From the NCBI GenBank assembly GCA_947568835.1, contig OX387604.1:25263076-25327075 (forward strand): a stretch of 64,000 nucleotides of DNA. The letters run 5' to 3'. The stretch comes from Protonemura montana (taxonomy: Eukaryota > Arthropoda > Insecta > Plecoptera > Nemouridae). Position numbers and translations under genes: made by a program. Position 1 is the first letter of the stretch, and each line of letters opens with the position of its first letter. The notes under the pieces are model-generated. The model did not search any database, was not told the origin of the DNA, and saw only the letters and a list, made by a program, of their open reading frames with translations. This document shows positions 25,262-36,302 of the stretch, one piece after another.

Positions 25262-25310
25262 AACCCTTGGACGTTAGTTTCCGAGAATCAAAATAATAAC
25301 GTCAAGGGTT
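25262..25310. repeat. Hairpin with 14-15 bp arms
   Basis: aacccttggacgtta at 25262-25276 pairs with taacgtcaagggtt at 25297-25310, apart from one bulged G, around a 20-nt loop. The arms do not extend outward, so it is shorter than a typical microRNA precursor. Confidence 0.8.
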
Positions 25311-25589
25311 GGCAGTGAGTTTCGAGTCGGCACTTCCACCATAAAACACAACCAATGCATGCCTACCTGCAATTTCTGCACCTGTAAAGGTATTGCTATC
25401 GTCCTCAAATTAACATTTAATTACGAAATTAAAACTGATACGACGTACAATGAGGCTGCATTACCACAATGCTACTTATTTTCAATTTTAACAAGTAATG
25501 ATTCTTGATACTGATAGCTGTATTATATACCGATACTTGCTATGTTACTTTTAGGAGATGTAGATGTATTTTAAGTGGAGAGTTATGTC

Positions 25590-25756
25590 GTTGATAGTTT
25601 GGTAATTTGGTAGTTGGGTATTTGGCTATTTGGGTGGTTGGCTGTGTGGTTGAACGTGAATGAATGGTTTTTGTTTTCCTGATGAGTGGTCTTTACAGTC
25701 GCGTGACAATGAGTGGTCATGTGAACGGTATGGAACGGTATGGGGAACGGTATGGT
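25590..25756. repeat. Degenerate TTGG-rich repeat and gaacggtatg x3
   Basis: 25590-25652 consists of loosely repeating tttgg/gttgg words. gaacggtatg occurs at 25723, 25733 and 25745. Both are small, imperfect simple repeats. Confidence 0.7.
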
Positions 25757-27162
25757 ATAACCACTAGGTTGTACTCCTGGAAAACCAACCACAGGCACAT
25801 TCACAACACGAGAGATTTCCTCGGTAGAAATCGACACGAGCACAGTTAGACATACTTACATGAAGGGAGTTTCTGCCATTTTATCGACATAGAATTATGA
25901 TTAAGAGTGTTACCGTTAAAAATCTTAGAATATCGTGCAGAAAGAAACTACAATAGATTGTCTTGGACATTTTTATGAGGTAGTTTAGCTGATTTTTAAT
26001 TCAAATTAGTGCAAGGGTTGTAAATTTTAGTTGGAGCTCGATTCAAGACATGTAGATTTATTTGTTTTAATTTATTTCTAGATCAAATATTAATTTTGAA
26101 AGTGAATAAATGTTTTTCTTGCAGAACATTCAGGATGCCGATGTGATTCCTGCGAAATAACGAGTATATTCTCAACTCTGTTCTGTAATGTATTATGCAT
26201 TTTTTGCTTCCATAAAGTTTGAACTGAAAAGTTAGTCTATAGTGACTGATATAATATATAATATCAGCTTCTTCAAACTGTGCAGTTTAAGTTGGTAATA
26301 ATTAGTAAAGTTGAACTTTCGTTGGTGCACTGCACGCTGCTCGTGTGTATACGGAAAATATTTCAGTCGTTAATTCATTGTCTTCTATTCACTCTTGGGA
26401 CTCTTTAATATTTCATGTATCCAAAAGTGAGTCGATTGTTTCAATTTTATAATAGGTTCTGAATTAGTGTCGCTTTAAAGGATACTGCAATAGGTAAGAA
26501 TAAGATGGAGGAAAGCATAAGATGCGGCTACTTTCATTGTATGGTAGAAGTTAGTGGTCTGTTGCCATACTTAATCAGTTTTTTACCGACTTTAGGCAGG
26601 AAGTTAAATAATGCAAGCATTTAATTTGATAAAGTTGTCAAGTGTTCACTTTAAGCTTTCTTTGCACAATTCTTACATCAATGACATGATAATTTTGAGA
26701 CGAAACATCACACAACATTCAAACCTAATTTTTATATTAAATAAAATGTTCTGGTATTATATTTTGTAGTAAAAGCCAATAAACAAAGCGTATTTGAATA
26801 AGTAATCAAATAACATGACTAATAACGTGTTTGTCACCCTAAACTTTACAAGCCACGCTAACACATTTGTGAATCTTCTCGCTCGGTTTTTGTATCCTTG
26901 CTTAGATATTTATACGTCAAACATTTTTTTTGTCAAATGAAAAGTTCTCAAATGGAACAAGTCCTTTGCACAAATTTGTGTTTGTTCTTTTGTGCATGTG
27001 TTTGTTATAAGGTGCAAAATGACACACAAAAACGAGCCAAGTTTTTCTCGCTCCCAGCTGCAATTATATTTTAATTAATTATTCAACCCTTCTTCTATGC
27101 TTCTACTTGGCAATAATGAGCAAGAGTATGGGAAGGGGTAGGGGGACATGGGTGGCATGGGT
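25757..27162. other. Non-coding, no recognisable gene
   Basis: AT-rich unique sequence without long frames. A small stem, ctgatat/atatcag, lies near 26248-26269. Confidence 0.45.
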
Positions 27163-27177
27163 GGGGGGGGGGGGGGG
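27163..27177. repeat. Poly-G tract, 15 nt
   Basis: An uninterrupted run of 15 G at the end of a G-rich 55-bp stretch. Confidence 0.95.
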
Positions 27178-28205
27178 TGCACTGGCAGAGGCAGATATTA
27201 CAGGAAGAATTTCTCCTTAGAGCAAAGAAAGTAGCAAGAAATTCAGAGAGTATATACGCGACAAGACTGAAGAGAAGAGAGCGGAGAGAAGAGAAGGTTG
27301 TGGAGCATTGAAACACCCCGGGAACGCTATGCGAGACATAAGATAATGCCTTTACATTTATGATTAAATCAAATTCATTATACGGGGAAAATAATAAGGG
27401 TAATGCAGACGGTAGGAGTGAGGAGTAGCAACAATCTCCTTGAGATGTATGCAGCCTTCTACGCAGGTTTCAGCTCTGCAAGACGTTGAAGAGCAGAATT
27501 CACGTCTCAACTTATCAGGGATTTTGGGGAACAGGTTTTTAGCGTGATTATAGTATTATTACAGAAAGTGCGTGTGCAATTGAGTAAGATTCAATTTCAA
27601 GCCAAGAAATTTTGCGTATACGTAATTGAAACGTATGGTTTTAATAACTTGCAAGACAATCCCATGTGCAATTAAGAAAGAAACATGATATTTATGAGGC
27701 AATAAGGAATATGGAAGACACAAAAAGAAGCTGTTCAATTATCATCCAGTGACAGATGTAATATTAGTGGAGAATATTTAGCGGACGAGGGTAAAGAAGA
27801 AATAGTTTACGATCAGGGTGTGAAACCACAACAAACAATGAAACACCCTTAGATATCTAAATAGATACATATAGATACACGTATAGTTAAAGATATTATA
27901 CGTTAGTTTGAGCTGCTAGGTAGCACAGGCCGGTAATAAATAATACCATCCCCCTTAAGAAGACTTCCCTATGAACACGCCAACTTTTCCGTCAAGCTTT
28001 TTGTATAGAAAACGACTTTGGGGGTTGAAATTCCATACGGAAAATTTCCCTGCTTAAAATCTTGTGAAAACTTTAATAATAATTGTTCGTTGTTCTCTTC
28101 GTCTGCACATTTATAATCTTATTCAATTAATGAACGCATTAACGTAAGCGTTTTCAGGCGTCGCATCCCGAAGCTAACGTCATGTTTTATTGCTGGTGCC
28201 TCCTT
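27178..28205. other. Non-coding, no recognisable gene
   Basis: Includes a purine-rich patch at 27260-27300 and loosely repeated agata/gatac words at about 27850-27895. Nothing coding is recognised. Confidence 0.45.
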
Positions 28206-28226
28206 CCCCCCCCCCCCCCCCCCCCC
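28206..28226. repeat. Poly-C tract, 21 nt
   Basis: An uninterrupted run of 21 C. Proline-rich frames around it are translation artefacts. Confidence 0.95.
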
Positions 28227-28815
28227 ATCTTCACCGCCCACCCTTACCCCTGTCACAGCTCCTGCTCCTGTTTCTACCCAAGGATTCACAGGCAAGGATT
28301 GAAGCTCCTGCAAATTACTACTTTCTTGCTTATCAGAACTTGCTTTTATCAACTAACAATTTTGTATTCACTTTGAGAAATCTTACCGGTAAATTTATCT
28401 TCGTTGAATTCTTAGGTGAGTAATTTTGGTCCTTTGGCGCATACCTGCGCGTGGATTAATTTGCAATTTGATTCGGTCAACCGCTTGAAGAACCCTTTTT
28501 CGAAACGTCTTTTTTCTCAATGCTATGGGAATGTGGGTTGGTATTCGATTAGCCTATTATAATTTCATGATCACAATTATTAGCATCAATTAAAATGTGG
28601 TAACCCGGTATATCATCTTCGTATGAGTTGAACGATAGTAATCAAATATGTTAATGGGGTAAACCGCAATAATATGTAGTACATGTCGCCAGCAGACTTC
28701 AAATTGGCGGTTTAATTCTAAAGAATGCCAAGAGAATGCGCTAATGTCTTTCAAATGTGACTGAAAGAAAATTCAAATTGTCGCAACTGGAGAGTTTAAA
28801 ATTGTGTCATAGCGA
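28227..28815. other. Non-coding, no recognisable gene
   Basis: A good 5' splice-site word (cttag|gtgagtaa) occurs at about 28410-28422. The frame leading into it starts in the poly-C tract and is not protein-like. Words of this kind are expected several times by chance in 64 kb. Confidence 0.4.
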
Positions 28816-28918
28816 TCCTGTTGAATCCTGTTTATCCTGTTAAATCCTGTTGAATCCTGTTTATCCTGTTTATCCTGTTTATCCTGTTTATCCTGTTTAT
28901 CCTGTCGATCCTGTTGAA
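28816..28918. repeat. 9/10-bp minisatellite (tcctgttta), 11 copies
   Basis: Eleven units beginning tcctgt. Five central copies are a homogeneous 9-mer, tcctgttta. The edges carry 10-mers (tcctgttgaa, tcctgttaaa) and one tcctgtcga. Homogenised centre and diverged edges are typical of slippage or unequal-exchange arrays. Confidence 0.95.
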
Positions 28919-30562
28919 AAGTAACTGAAATCAAATTCTTGACATTGAATTGGGCAAAAAAGTGAAGAACGCGCTAGGAAACTTTGCAGCAATAGGGATG
29001 AGAAGCGACGGATAATCAACGCGAATTAATATGTAAACTGCATACGTTCTTCCAGAGTAATCGGCAATATGTGATTTCAAGATAACATGCTGAGAAATGG
29101 ATTAAACCTGCTTTTTGAGTCGTTCATGTGACCAGCTCAAGAATTTTAATGGAAGATCATTTAAATATCCAGTAACATTTTACAAGGGCAATAATCAAGT
29201 CGATATTTTTAAGGTTTTTTTATTTCCTAACAGTTACAGCCTTTTTCTTTCGATTTTTCCTCTAAAGTTTGAAACTAATTTTGATCGGTTCATTTCACAT
29301 GGTGTAGGGTGTACCGCGTCTTTTTATTAAATTGGTAGCGTACACCTATCAATATAATAACAATATAGAAATTAAACGATTTCTTTTTTGTTCGTTTTAA
29401 GCAAAACTCATGAATCATTTTTACATCACTCAAAAGCACGTTTGAAAAAAAGGACGAATAAATATATATTTATGGCATCGAACATTGAGTTCGTCAGTAA
29501 CGGCAGCCGTAGCTGCGCATACAAATTCATTAAAGCGAGATGGAAAAGGTTTGCTTTTGGGTCCATTTCAAAGACTGTTTTACGTTTTAATGTTTCTTGA
29601 TTAAACGGGACGATCGGGTTTATGCTGCTGACCCTATAATTTAGAATGGGTCGTGGTTACAGAAACCTTTTTTTTAACTAGTTACCTTTTATATAGTAAA
29701 GTTAATTTCAAAAAGACTACGAAACTTATCAAATCTTATTATGAGAATTGGATTTTCTTCTTTTTTTTTTATTAGGGTATCGAAAAAGAGTGAAATTGTC
29801 CGTCCCTCCAACAGCCTCTTTCCAAACGCCTACTGATTATCGTCCCACCTTAACATCAGAGTAAACCTTTGAGATGAGAGTGAGTCGACGCGATATCTGA
29901 CCTACCAAGAGCCAACTGAAATTTGATTGCCTCTGCCGCTTAAGCATCCTTCCCACCGGGGTACACAGAGTTCCTGCGGTCCGAAATACGGCTACCCTCC
30001 CGAGGAAATCGCTAATAGTAACAACTCGCTATCTACTTTCCACAAAACACATCACAACTGGTGAATTTCAAGAAAAACGGTGCACAATAAATTTTGATTT
30101 ATATCGACAAACCGTCAAACCACTAATTGACGTTATGTTCAGATATAGGTTTGCCCTAATTCAGTGCTTATTGCGGAGTGGCAGTCATGGGCCATCGCAG
30201 GCCGTCACAGGATTGCATGGGTCCAAGGATCTATCTGATGTGAGTATTTTTGCAAATAAGGGCTGAAACTGAACGCCCTTGGGGCTAGTTCAAACACGTA
30301 GCAAATAAACATGGTAACAAATTGAAGATAATCAAGCATTTCTCACCAGTCAGTGGTAAACGTGATAGGTTGGGGGTTTATGTCTATCAGGGAAATTGTG
30401 CTGATTTCCCACTGGTTTCGTTCAACCAAACTCCCGGCGCATAATACATTTCGCCCAGGATTGATGGCGATACGTAGTTGGGAACATAATACGCGAAATA
30501 TTTAACTCACTACCTGGACTGGAAAACTGCGTTCCTACTTCGGGGTTAGCACGGGGTGGGAA
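28919..30562. other. Non-coding, no recognisable gene
   Basis: Mostly AT-rich. The stretch 29870-30010 is less AT-rich and of normal complexity but has no defensible exon. Frames of about 70 codons at 29115-29600 have no domain. Confidence 0.45.
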
Positions 30563-30578
30563 GGGGGGGGGGGGGGGG
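30563..30578. repeat. Poly-G tract, 16 nt
   Basis: An uninterrupted run of 16 G. A 134-codon minus-strand frame (30422-30826) runs through it and gains a proline run from it. I do not regard that frame as a gene. Confidence 0.95.
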
Positions 30579-31008
30579 ATACGAAAGAGAAATTTTGCGG
30601 CGCCAGGCGCCTTGGCAATAGATAATATATAAGATGGAATAAAAAATAAATGAAAAATGAGCGTTATAAATAACAGAAAAAATAGAAGCTCACGTCGAAA
30701 AGAAAGCCCAGGGGTTTCTTTCATGGCAGACGCGAGAAGTGAGCAAGAAGAAGTGAGAAGGAAATTGGTGAGAAAGAGTGTTTTCTTGTTGCAAACAAAG
30801 TGTTCCTTTTCTCGCTGCAGACGCATCAGGGAAAAACATCTCTCGATGAAGATGGGTTACCGATATATACATTTACAACAATAGATCTATTAGTTTAGAG
30901 GACCAACTTCGGAAAGATCGGCACCCTCGGTAGTTGGTAAAAATTTCCCGCCCCCCGATCCCTGAATGTCCGTCCTTCCTTTTTCCACCCAAACCATGGT
31001 CTCTCACA
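30579..31008. other. Non-coding, no recognisable gene
   Basis: AT-rich, with short frames on both strands and no domain. Confidence 0.4.
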
Positions 31009-31051
31009 ACCACCCACCCACCCACCCACCCACCCACCCACCCACCCACCC
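31009..31051. repeat. (CCCA)n tetranucleotide microsatellite, about 10 copies
   Basis: A near-perfect accc/ccca tetranucleotide tract of about 43 bp, following a pyrimidine-rich stretch. Confidence 0.95.
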
Positions 31052-34000
31052 TTTGGTGCGAGAAGAAAGGGGTGCGATTTTTTTCAGAAAAGCATTATAA
31101 TGCAATGGCAAACAGGCCATTTGTAGCCGTAGTACATAACATACACTGTTACTGTTGATAGGTTCGTGATAGCAACCAATTCCTCAGAAAGACACAGCAC
31201 AGAAGGTAGTAACACTAACAGAGAGAAAAGATATACGTGGAAGCGAGAAAAGAAAGAAAAGCAATGGCCGCAACGGCGCAAGCGACGCAAGCGACGCTAG
31301 TCCGCAAGGATAAATATGAACGTGCAGCGTTCCTGTAATAAAACTTTGTTTTGTTCGCGAAGAAATGGGAGGCAAAGTAAGTTTTCCAAGTTGTACAGTT
31401 TTTCTTGGAGAAAAGCATGCAGCAAGCTTGGAAGTGTCTGAAGTCAACACGTTTAATCCGAGGCAGTATTTCCTTCTAAATTACGTGCTACTGCAAGTAA
31501 TTAAAGTCTACTATTATCTAAGGAGGAATCGCAGACATTTTGTGCGTAACCTAGGTGAACCACAGACCAAGAAGTCGACTTAACCTGCCAATAAATTAGA
31601 AATAGAATAATTTTGTTGTAAAAATTAAAGACCCGTATAGATGAATAACACGCGAAAGTTATGCTTGATTCCAATACCGGATTGAAAATATTCTGTATTT
31701 TAAAGTATGCTTTAAAGAGCTGTGCACGAATAATAATTGGAGAATGTTGCTCATTTCAAAAGGTTGATTTTAACAGTGCGTAATGAAATTGGAAGCTAAT
31801 CTCTGGAGGTCTAATTGAATTATTTGCTAGCTGACACGTATATCAACGACAGGGAGAACTAATCGAACTAGTAACTGGTTTCACGACCTAACTTCTGAAA
31901 TCTGAAATCTCATATCTCACGTATCTCATAATCTCACACACAGGCCAAATGATGTTCCAATTTCATATCAAATATCGCTCACACTTATTACCAATCTTGA
32001 CATGTTCGTTAATTACGCTTGAATCTTATTAGGAAATTACAAAGTATTGAAACTGTTGTACGAGGGTATACAGTGACGTCATTTTAATTTTATAAGTTTG
32101 TAAATAAAGTAAAAAATAAAATATCAATTGGAGAGACTGTGATTAAGAGGTAAACACAATGCTCTGTGTTTTTTTTTTGTAACATAATTCCTAGAATCTC
32201 AAAGAAAAAATCACGCTGATCAATTGGTTAGCTACTCCTGAAGAAATGTACAGTATGGCACACAAATATAATGTCAAACAAGGTTTAAGGTCCCACAGCA
32301 ATAATTAATCGAGTCTTATTCCCATAATAATTGACATCGGTGTTGCGAGTTGCATGAAAAAGCTGTAAAGATTTTAAACGAAATTCAATTTTCTTCTTAA
32401 TTTCTCCTAAATTTTGGCATAAAAAAATTACCTTTACAAAATGGAGGGGAAATGATGAAATGACGAGTTCACTCAGATTGAACCGATTGAACGGTTTCTT
32501 TACAAACTGGTTCATGACTAATATTGAAGAGCGCTGACAGTCGCTGCATTTGTCTGCCGTCCTCCGCCATCCATATGTTTTTTTATCTCACCTTATGGCA
32601 AGCAAAAAACACACAGCAGCACTTTTCAACCTACCTCCATCAAACAAACAAAACCATTCGAAAATTATCTTTCACAACACCTTAACCGGATAATAACCCG
32701 CAGGAATAGAATTTTTCATTCGGCGAGGTTTCAAAAAGCAAGCATTGTTTCCTGTATGTCCCTGTATTCCCTCCCATGCAATCCCAATTCATTGTCTCAA
32801 GTTATGATACTTCGCTATTTCTCACAGGGAAAAATCTTCGGCTCGGGAAAGAGAATGACCATTAATCAATCAAAATGCAGTGAGAATATCAAGTTTAATC
32901 GAAAAAGGAATTTCTCATTTTGATATAACTTTCGTCCGATCGATTCTGGACAAGCGAATATCGAGCAACCGCATTTAATATAGGTGATACTTAAATTTGG
33001 TATGCTGTGTTACCTGATCTCCCCTTCCAGCACTTTTACTCGTAATTCCTAGGCGAGAAAAACCCTTATGAGATGAATTTGCATAGATGCTTATGAATAA
33101 ATTCACCGTGTGTATCTGTAAATGAGAAAACAGTGTAAAAAAAGATGAGAATCTATGAAAAGGTGTAAAAAAATAAATGTGCCTTTTGACAAATAAAAAG
33201 TGCACGAAACTTCGAAAATTCACCAAAATATCAAAAATAAATCCAATTATAAGTTTGTTTTGAAGCAATGTTCGCCTCTCCTTATGCTATGACCTTCATT
33301 TATCAAGAAATTATGTTTTCCAGTCGGGAAATGTATTTCGAGGCGTCCCGGAAAACGGGTGCCGTTTGGTCACGTGGTCAGGCACATAGGAAGACACCCT
33401 CGTCGGCTTGCCGTGTGGTTGTCTGCTTCTGATGATCGTTGCCAATCTCATCTCCTAATTATTTCCCTTCACCTAGTTGTAATCGATCAGTATCCAAATC
33501 TAATGTAATTATTGATGAGTCCCGAAGCTCCTAATCAGGAAAGTATAATCAATATTAATTACCCTGTGAACAATGGACGAATGATTGGAGATCTTGTATA
33601 TCCTTTGAATAGTAAGTTTTTTAGTATGACGGGATTGCACGTGGCTAGCAGACCCAAACCTATAAACCGCTGGTATTAAAAATGTTTTATTTTCCCATTT
33701 TTTTGTGTACTTATTCTTGATTTTTGTTTGATTAATCAATTGATTTTTGTGCTACAAATTATTTAAATTGCACAATCCAATAATGTTCTACCATAGAATG
33801 GTCATATATAGAATGTTCCTCTCAAATATGTAGAAAATACGGCCACGAACGGGTTAGAATATACAAATATACATTCGCTTTCATCTGAAAGCTCTGAGTT
33901 ATCGAATATGGATTCAGTTCTGTGTTACCTTTTATTGCAGGATTGCACCCACGCTCTTTCCAGACAAACAAAGCGCGGAACTTGATTCTTATGAAGAATA

Positions 34001-34757
34001 AATTATTATTATTTTCATTAGCTGTACGATCAAATAAATGAAGATATTTCAGGTATGCCCTATTGCCATGAAAACAGGCATAAAACTATCGCGGGAGTCC
34101 ATTATGACATGTTGGAAGCATCTCATCTCAAAAAATTATACAGTCAACGACATGGTGTATAAAAAGATGAACAAATACGTTCCAGGCTCTAAGAAAGAAT
34201 TCTTCATACTTAAGCAATGAGAGAGACAATGAGAGAAAACCGTGCACACCAATTTTATTTGCAGATTTCTTTCAAATCGCAACATTTAATTGAAGATCAC
34301 TGTGTTTAACCGGCGGTGCAACTAAAGCAAGAAAAAAAACATGCAAATGTGGTCTACTATAATATTATGTAATAACGTTTTATAGAAGATCGTATCAAGC
34401 ATTTATAGGAAGCTGATTGCCAGAGGCATTGAATCGAGTTGCTATACTTGATACACTTATTTAAAATATATGCTGCGACAGTTGAATAGTGAAACCTGTT
34501 AGGAACTGCGGAGATCGCTTATTTCGGCAGCAGACACAGCTAGCGAATCTTCAAAATGTCAAAAATCAGACTTAAATGTCAAGGAGCAGAAGAGATGAAA
34601 CCCCTTTTTTCAAGGAGATTAAAAAAAAAACGCTTAAGTTATTGGTGATCACCAAAGTGATGTTGTAAATACATGGGAAAAAAAAAGGTGAATATCTTGG
34701 ATTACATATTTAGCTTTTGACTGAGGAGAAATTGAGCTATTTGTGAAGAGAGAGGGT
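31052..34757. other. Non-coding, no recognisable gene
   Basis: A small gcaagcgac-type duplication lies at 31268-31300, and imperfect atctca repeats at 31895-31938. gtcacgtgg (E-box core) occurs near 33371. All frames are under 100 codons and lack domains. Confidence 0.45.
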
Positions 34758-34773
34758 GGGGGGGGGGGGGGGG
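34758..34773. repeat. Poly-G tract, 16 nt
   Basis: An uninterrupted run of 16 G following a short purine stretch. Confidence 0.95.
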
Positions 34774-35440
34774 TAAATAGGCAAAAACACTTTCCCCTCC
34801 CCAGTCTTTACGCTGCGGTGCTTACAGCCATCTTCATGTCTAAGTCGCAAAATGTTGCTTAAGTATTGTCTTGATTGGACGATTACCCTGATATTACAGT
34901 CACTTGAAAACAATACAAATCCCAGATCTCATTCAAATATTTATGACAGCCATTTATATGTCCTGATAATAAAAAACACTCAAATATTGCAAATGGAACC
35001 CACGTTTTTGTCCTCTGAGTCTCTTAAAGTAAGTAAAGAAAGGAAAATAAAACATATCGTTCAAATTCAATTTTAATCAGTAATCACAATATGTACTGAA
35101 CTTAAACTGCGAATTTCCCTGATTCCGAAATAAAAATAAATAAAAATGATCAGGTACCATCAAAAAGAAAGACGTTACTAAAAACAGCATGAGATAATTA
35201 ACTTCAAAACAGTATATTTTATAAGAGAACTTCGTCTCCTTACCAACTTAGAAATAACTTTGATTAAATGAATGACTTTCAAGATCCAAGAAGTAGGTAT
35301 ATTTCTTAGCTTCTAAACGCTGTCTTAGTTTTAGAGTGAACCTCAAACGTCTGATGACGTGAACTGCTTACAAACTGCTCCGGGCGATATGTCCTTCGCT
35401 TTACATGCTCCCAGATTTCCATGACAACCAGCTAAAGAAA
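34774..35440. other. Non-coding, no recognisable gene
   Basis: AT-rich, with one 74-codon frame at 34852-35076 and no domain. Confidence 0.45.
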
Positions 35441-35490
35441 CCATTTCCCATTTCCCATTTCCCATTTCCCATTTTCCATTTCCCATTTCC
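35441..35490. repeat. 7-bp tandem repeat (ccatttc), 7 copies
   Basis: Seven consecutive 7-mers. The fifth carries a C-to-T change. Confidence 0.95.
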
Positions 35491-36135
35491 TTAGTTAGCC
35501 AAAATAATTGTTATGCCACAATTATAAAGCTTGTGAAGGTCACATCAAATTTTTCTTTCAAACACGTCATTAAAAATGTCTATTATGTGGTAATTTTCTT
35601 TAAAACAATTACTTCTCTGAAACGCTTAGATGTGCCCCAATTTTGATCTGTACCCCCTATTATTTCACGTTTGGGAATTCTGCATGGGACCAGAACTGTT
35701 AGCTTGCACTAATTTCGAGCATTTTTTATTTGCACCTGGCTTGTATTTTTAAAAGTGGCACCAATTGAGTGAAGTTGAAACTTAACGGATATTTCTCGTT
35801 GAGGGAGGTTGAGGTTATAGGTCCCTAAATTTCAAACTCTACGGTACCTAGCCCTACTTTATACTAGTCCTATTCTTCACCATATATCTTCGTCCGAGAG
35901 ATTTAGATGAGACTTCAGGATTCGTCCCAATTCTTGTAATTACAGAGCAATCCCACTACACCAACATCTCCACCACGTACCCAAACCTAGTGCCTTAACA
36001 TAGTTTACCACAGTAAATAGCTAATCGAATATTTTGTCGATGATAGTACCTAAGCCAGCTACCTAATTAAGTTCCTCAACCAAGATCAAGGTCCAGGGAT
36101 TGACATCTAGAACGACGATCACGAAAAATTAATAA
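35491..36135. other. Non-coding, no recognisable gene
   Basis: No feature beyond ordinary AT-rich sequence. Confidence 0.45.
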
Positions 36136-36302
36136 AAACATAGTTGGTCTAGCTAGAAGTGTTCATGAGAGGGCACATTCGTTTTAGCACTTACTAGGAT
36201 AATAATAATAATAATAATAATCATAATGTTTATTATAAACATAACACAAATAAGAAACATACAAAAGAACATAGTTGGCCATGAGAGGACATATTCGTTT
36301 TT
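36136..36302. repeat. Imperfect direct repeats flanking an (ATA)n tract
   Basis: The words acatagttgg and atgagagg(g)(c/a)(c/t)a-attcgtttt occur at 36138-36184 and again at 36270-36302. The first copy has 17 extra bases in the middle. Between them lie an (aat)n microsatellite (about 36198-36220) and AT-rich DNA. The layout could be a small retroelement tail with duplicated flank, or a simple local duplication interrupted by a microsatellite. Confidence 0.7.
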
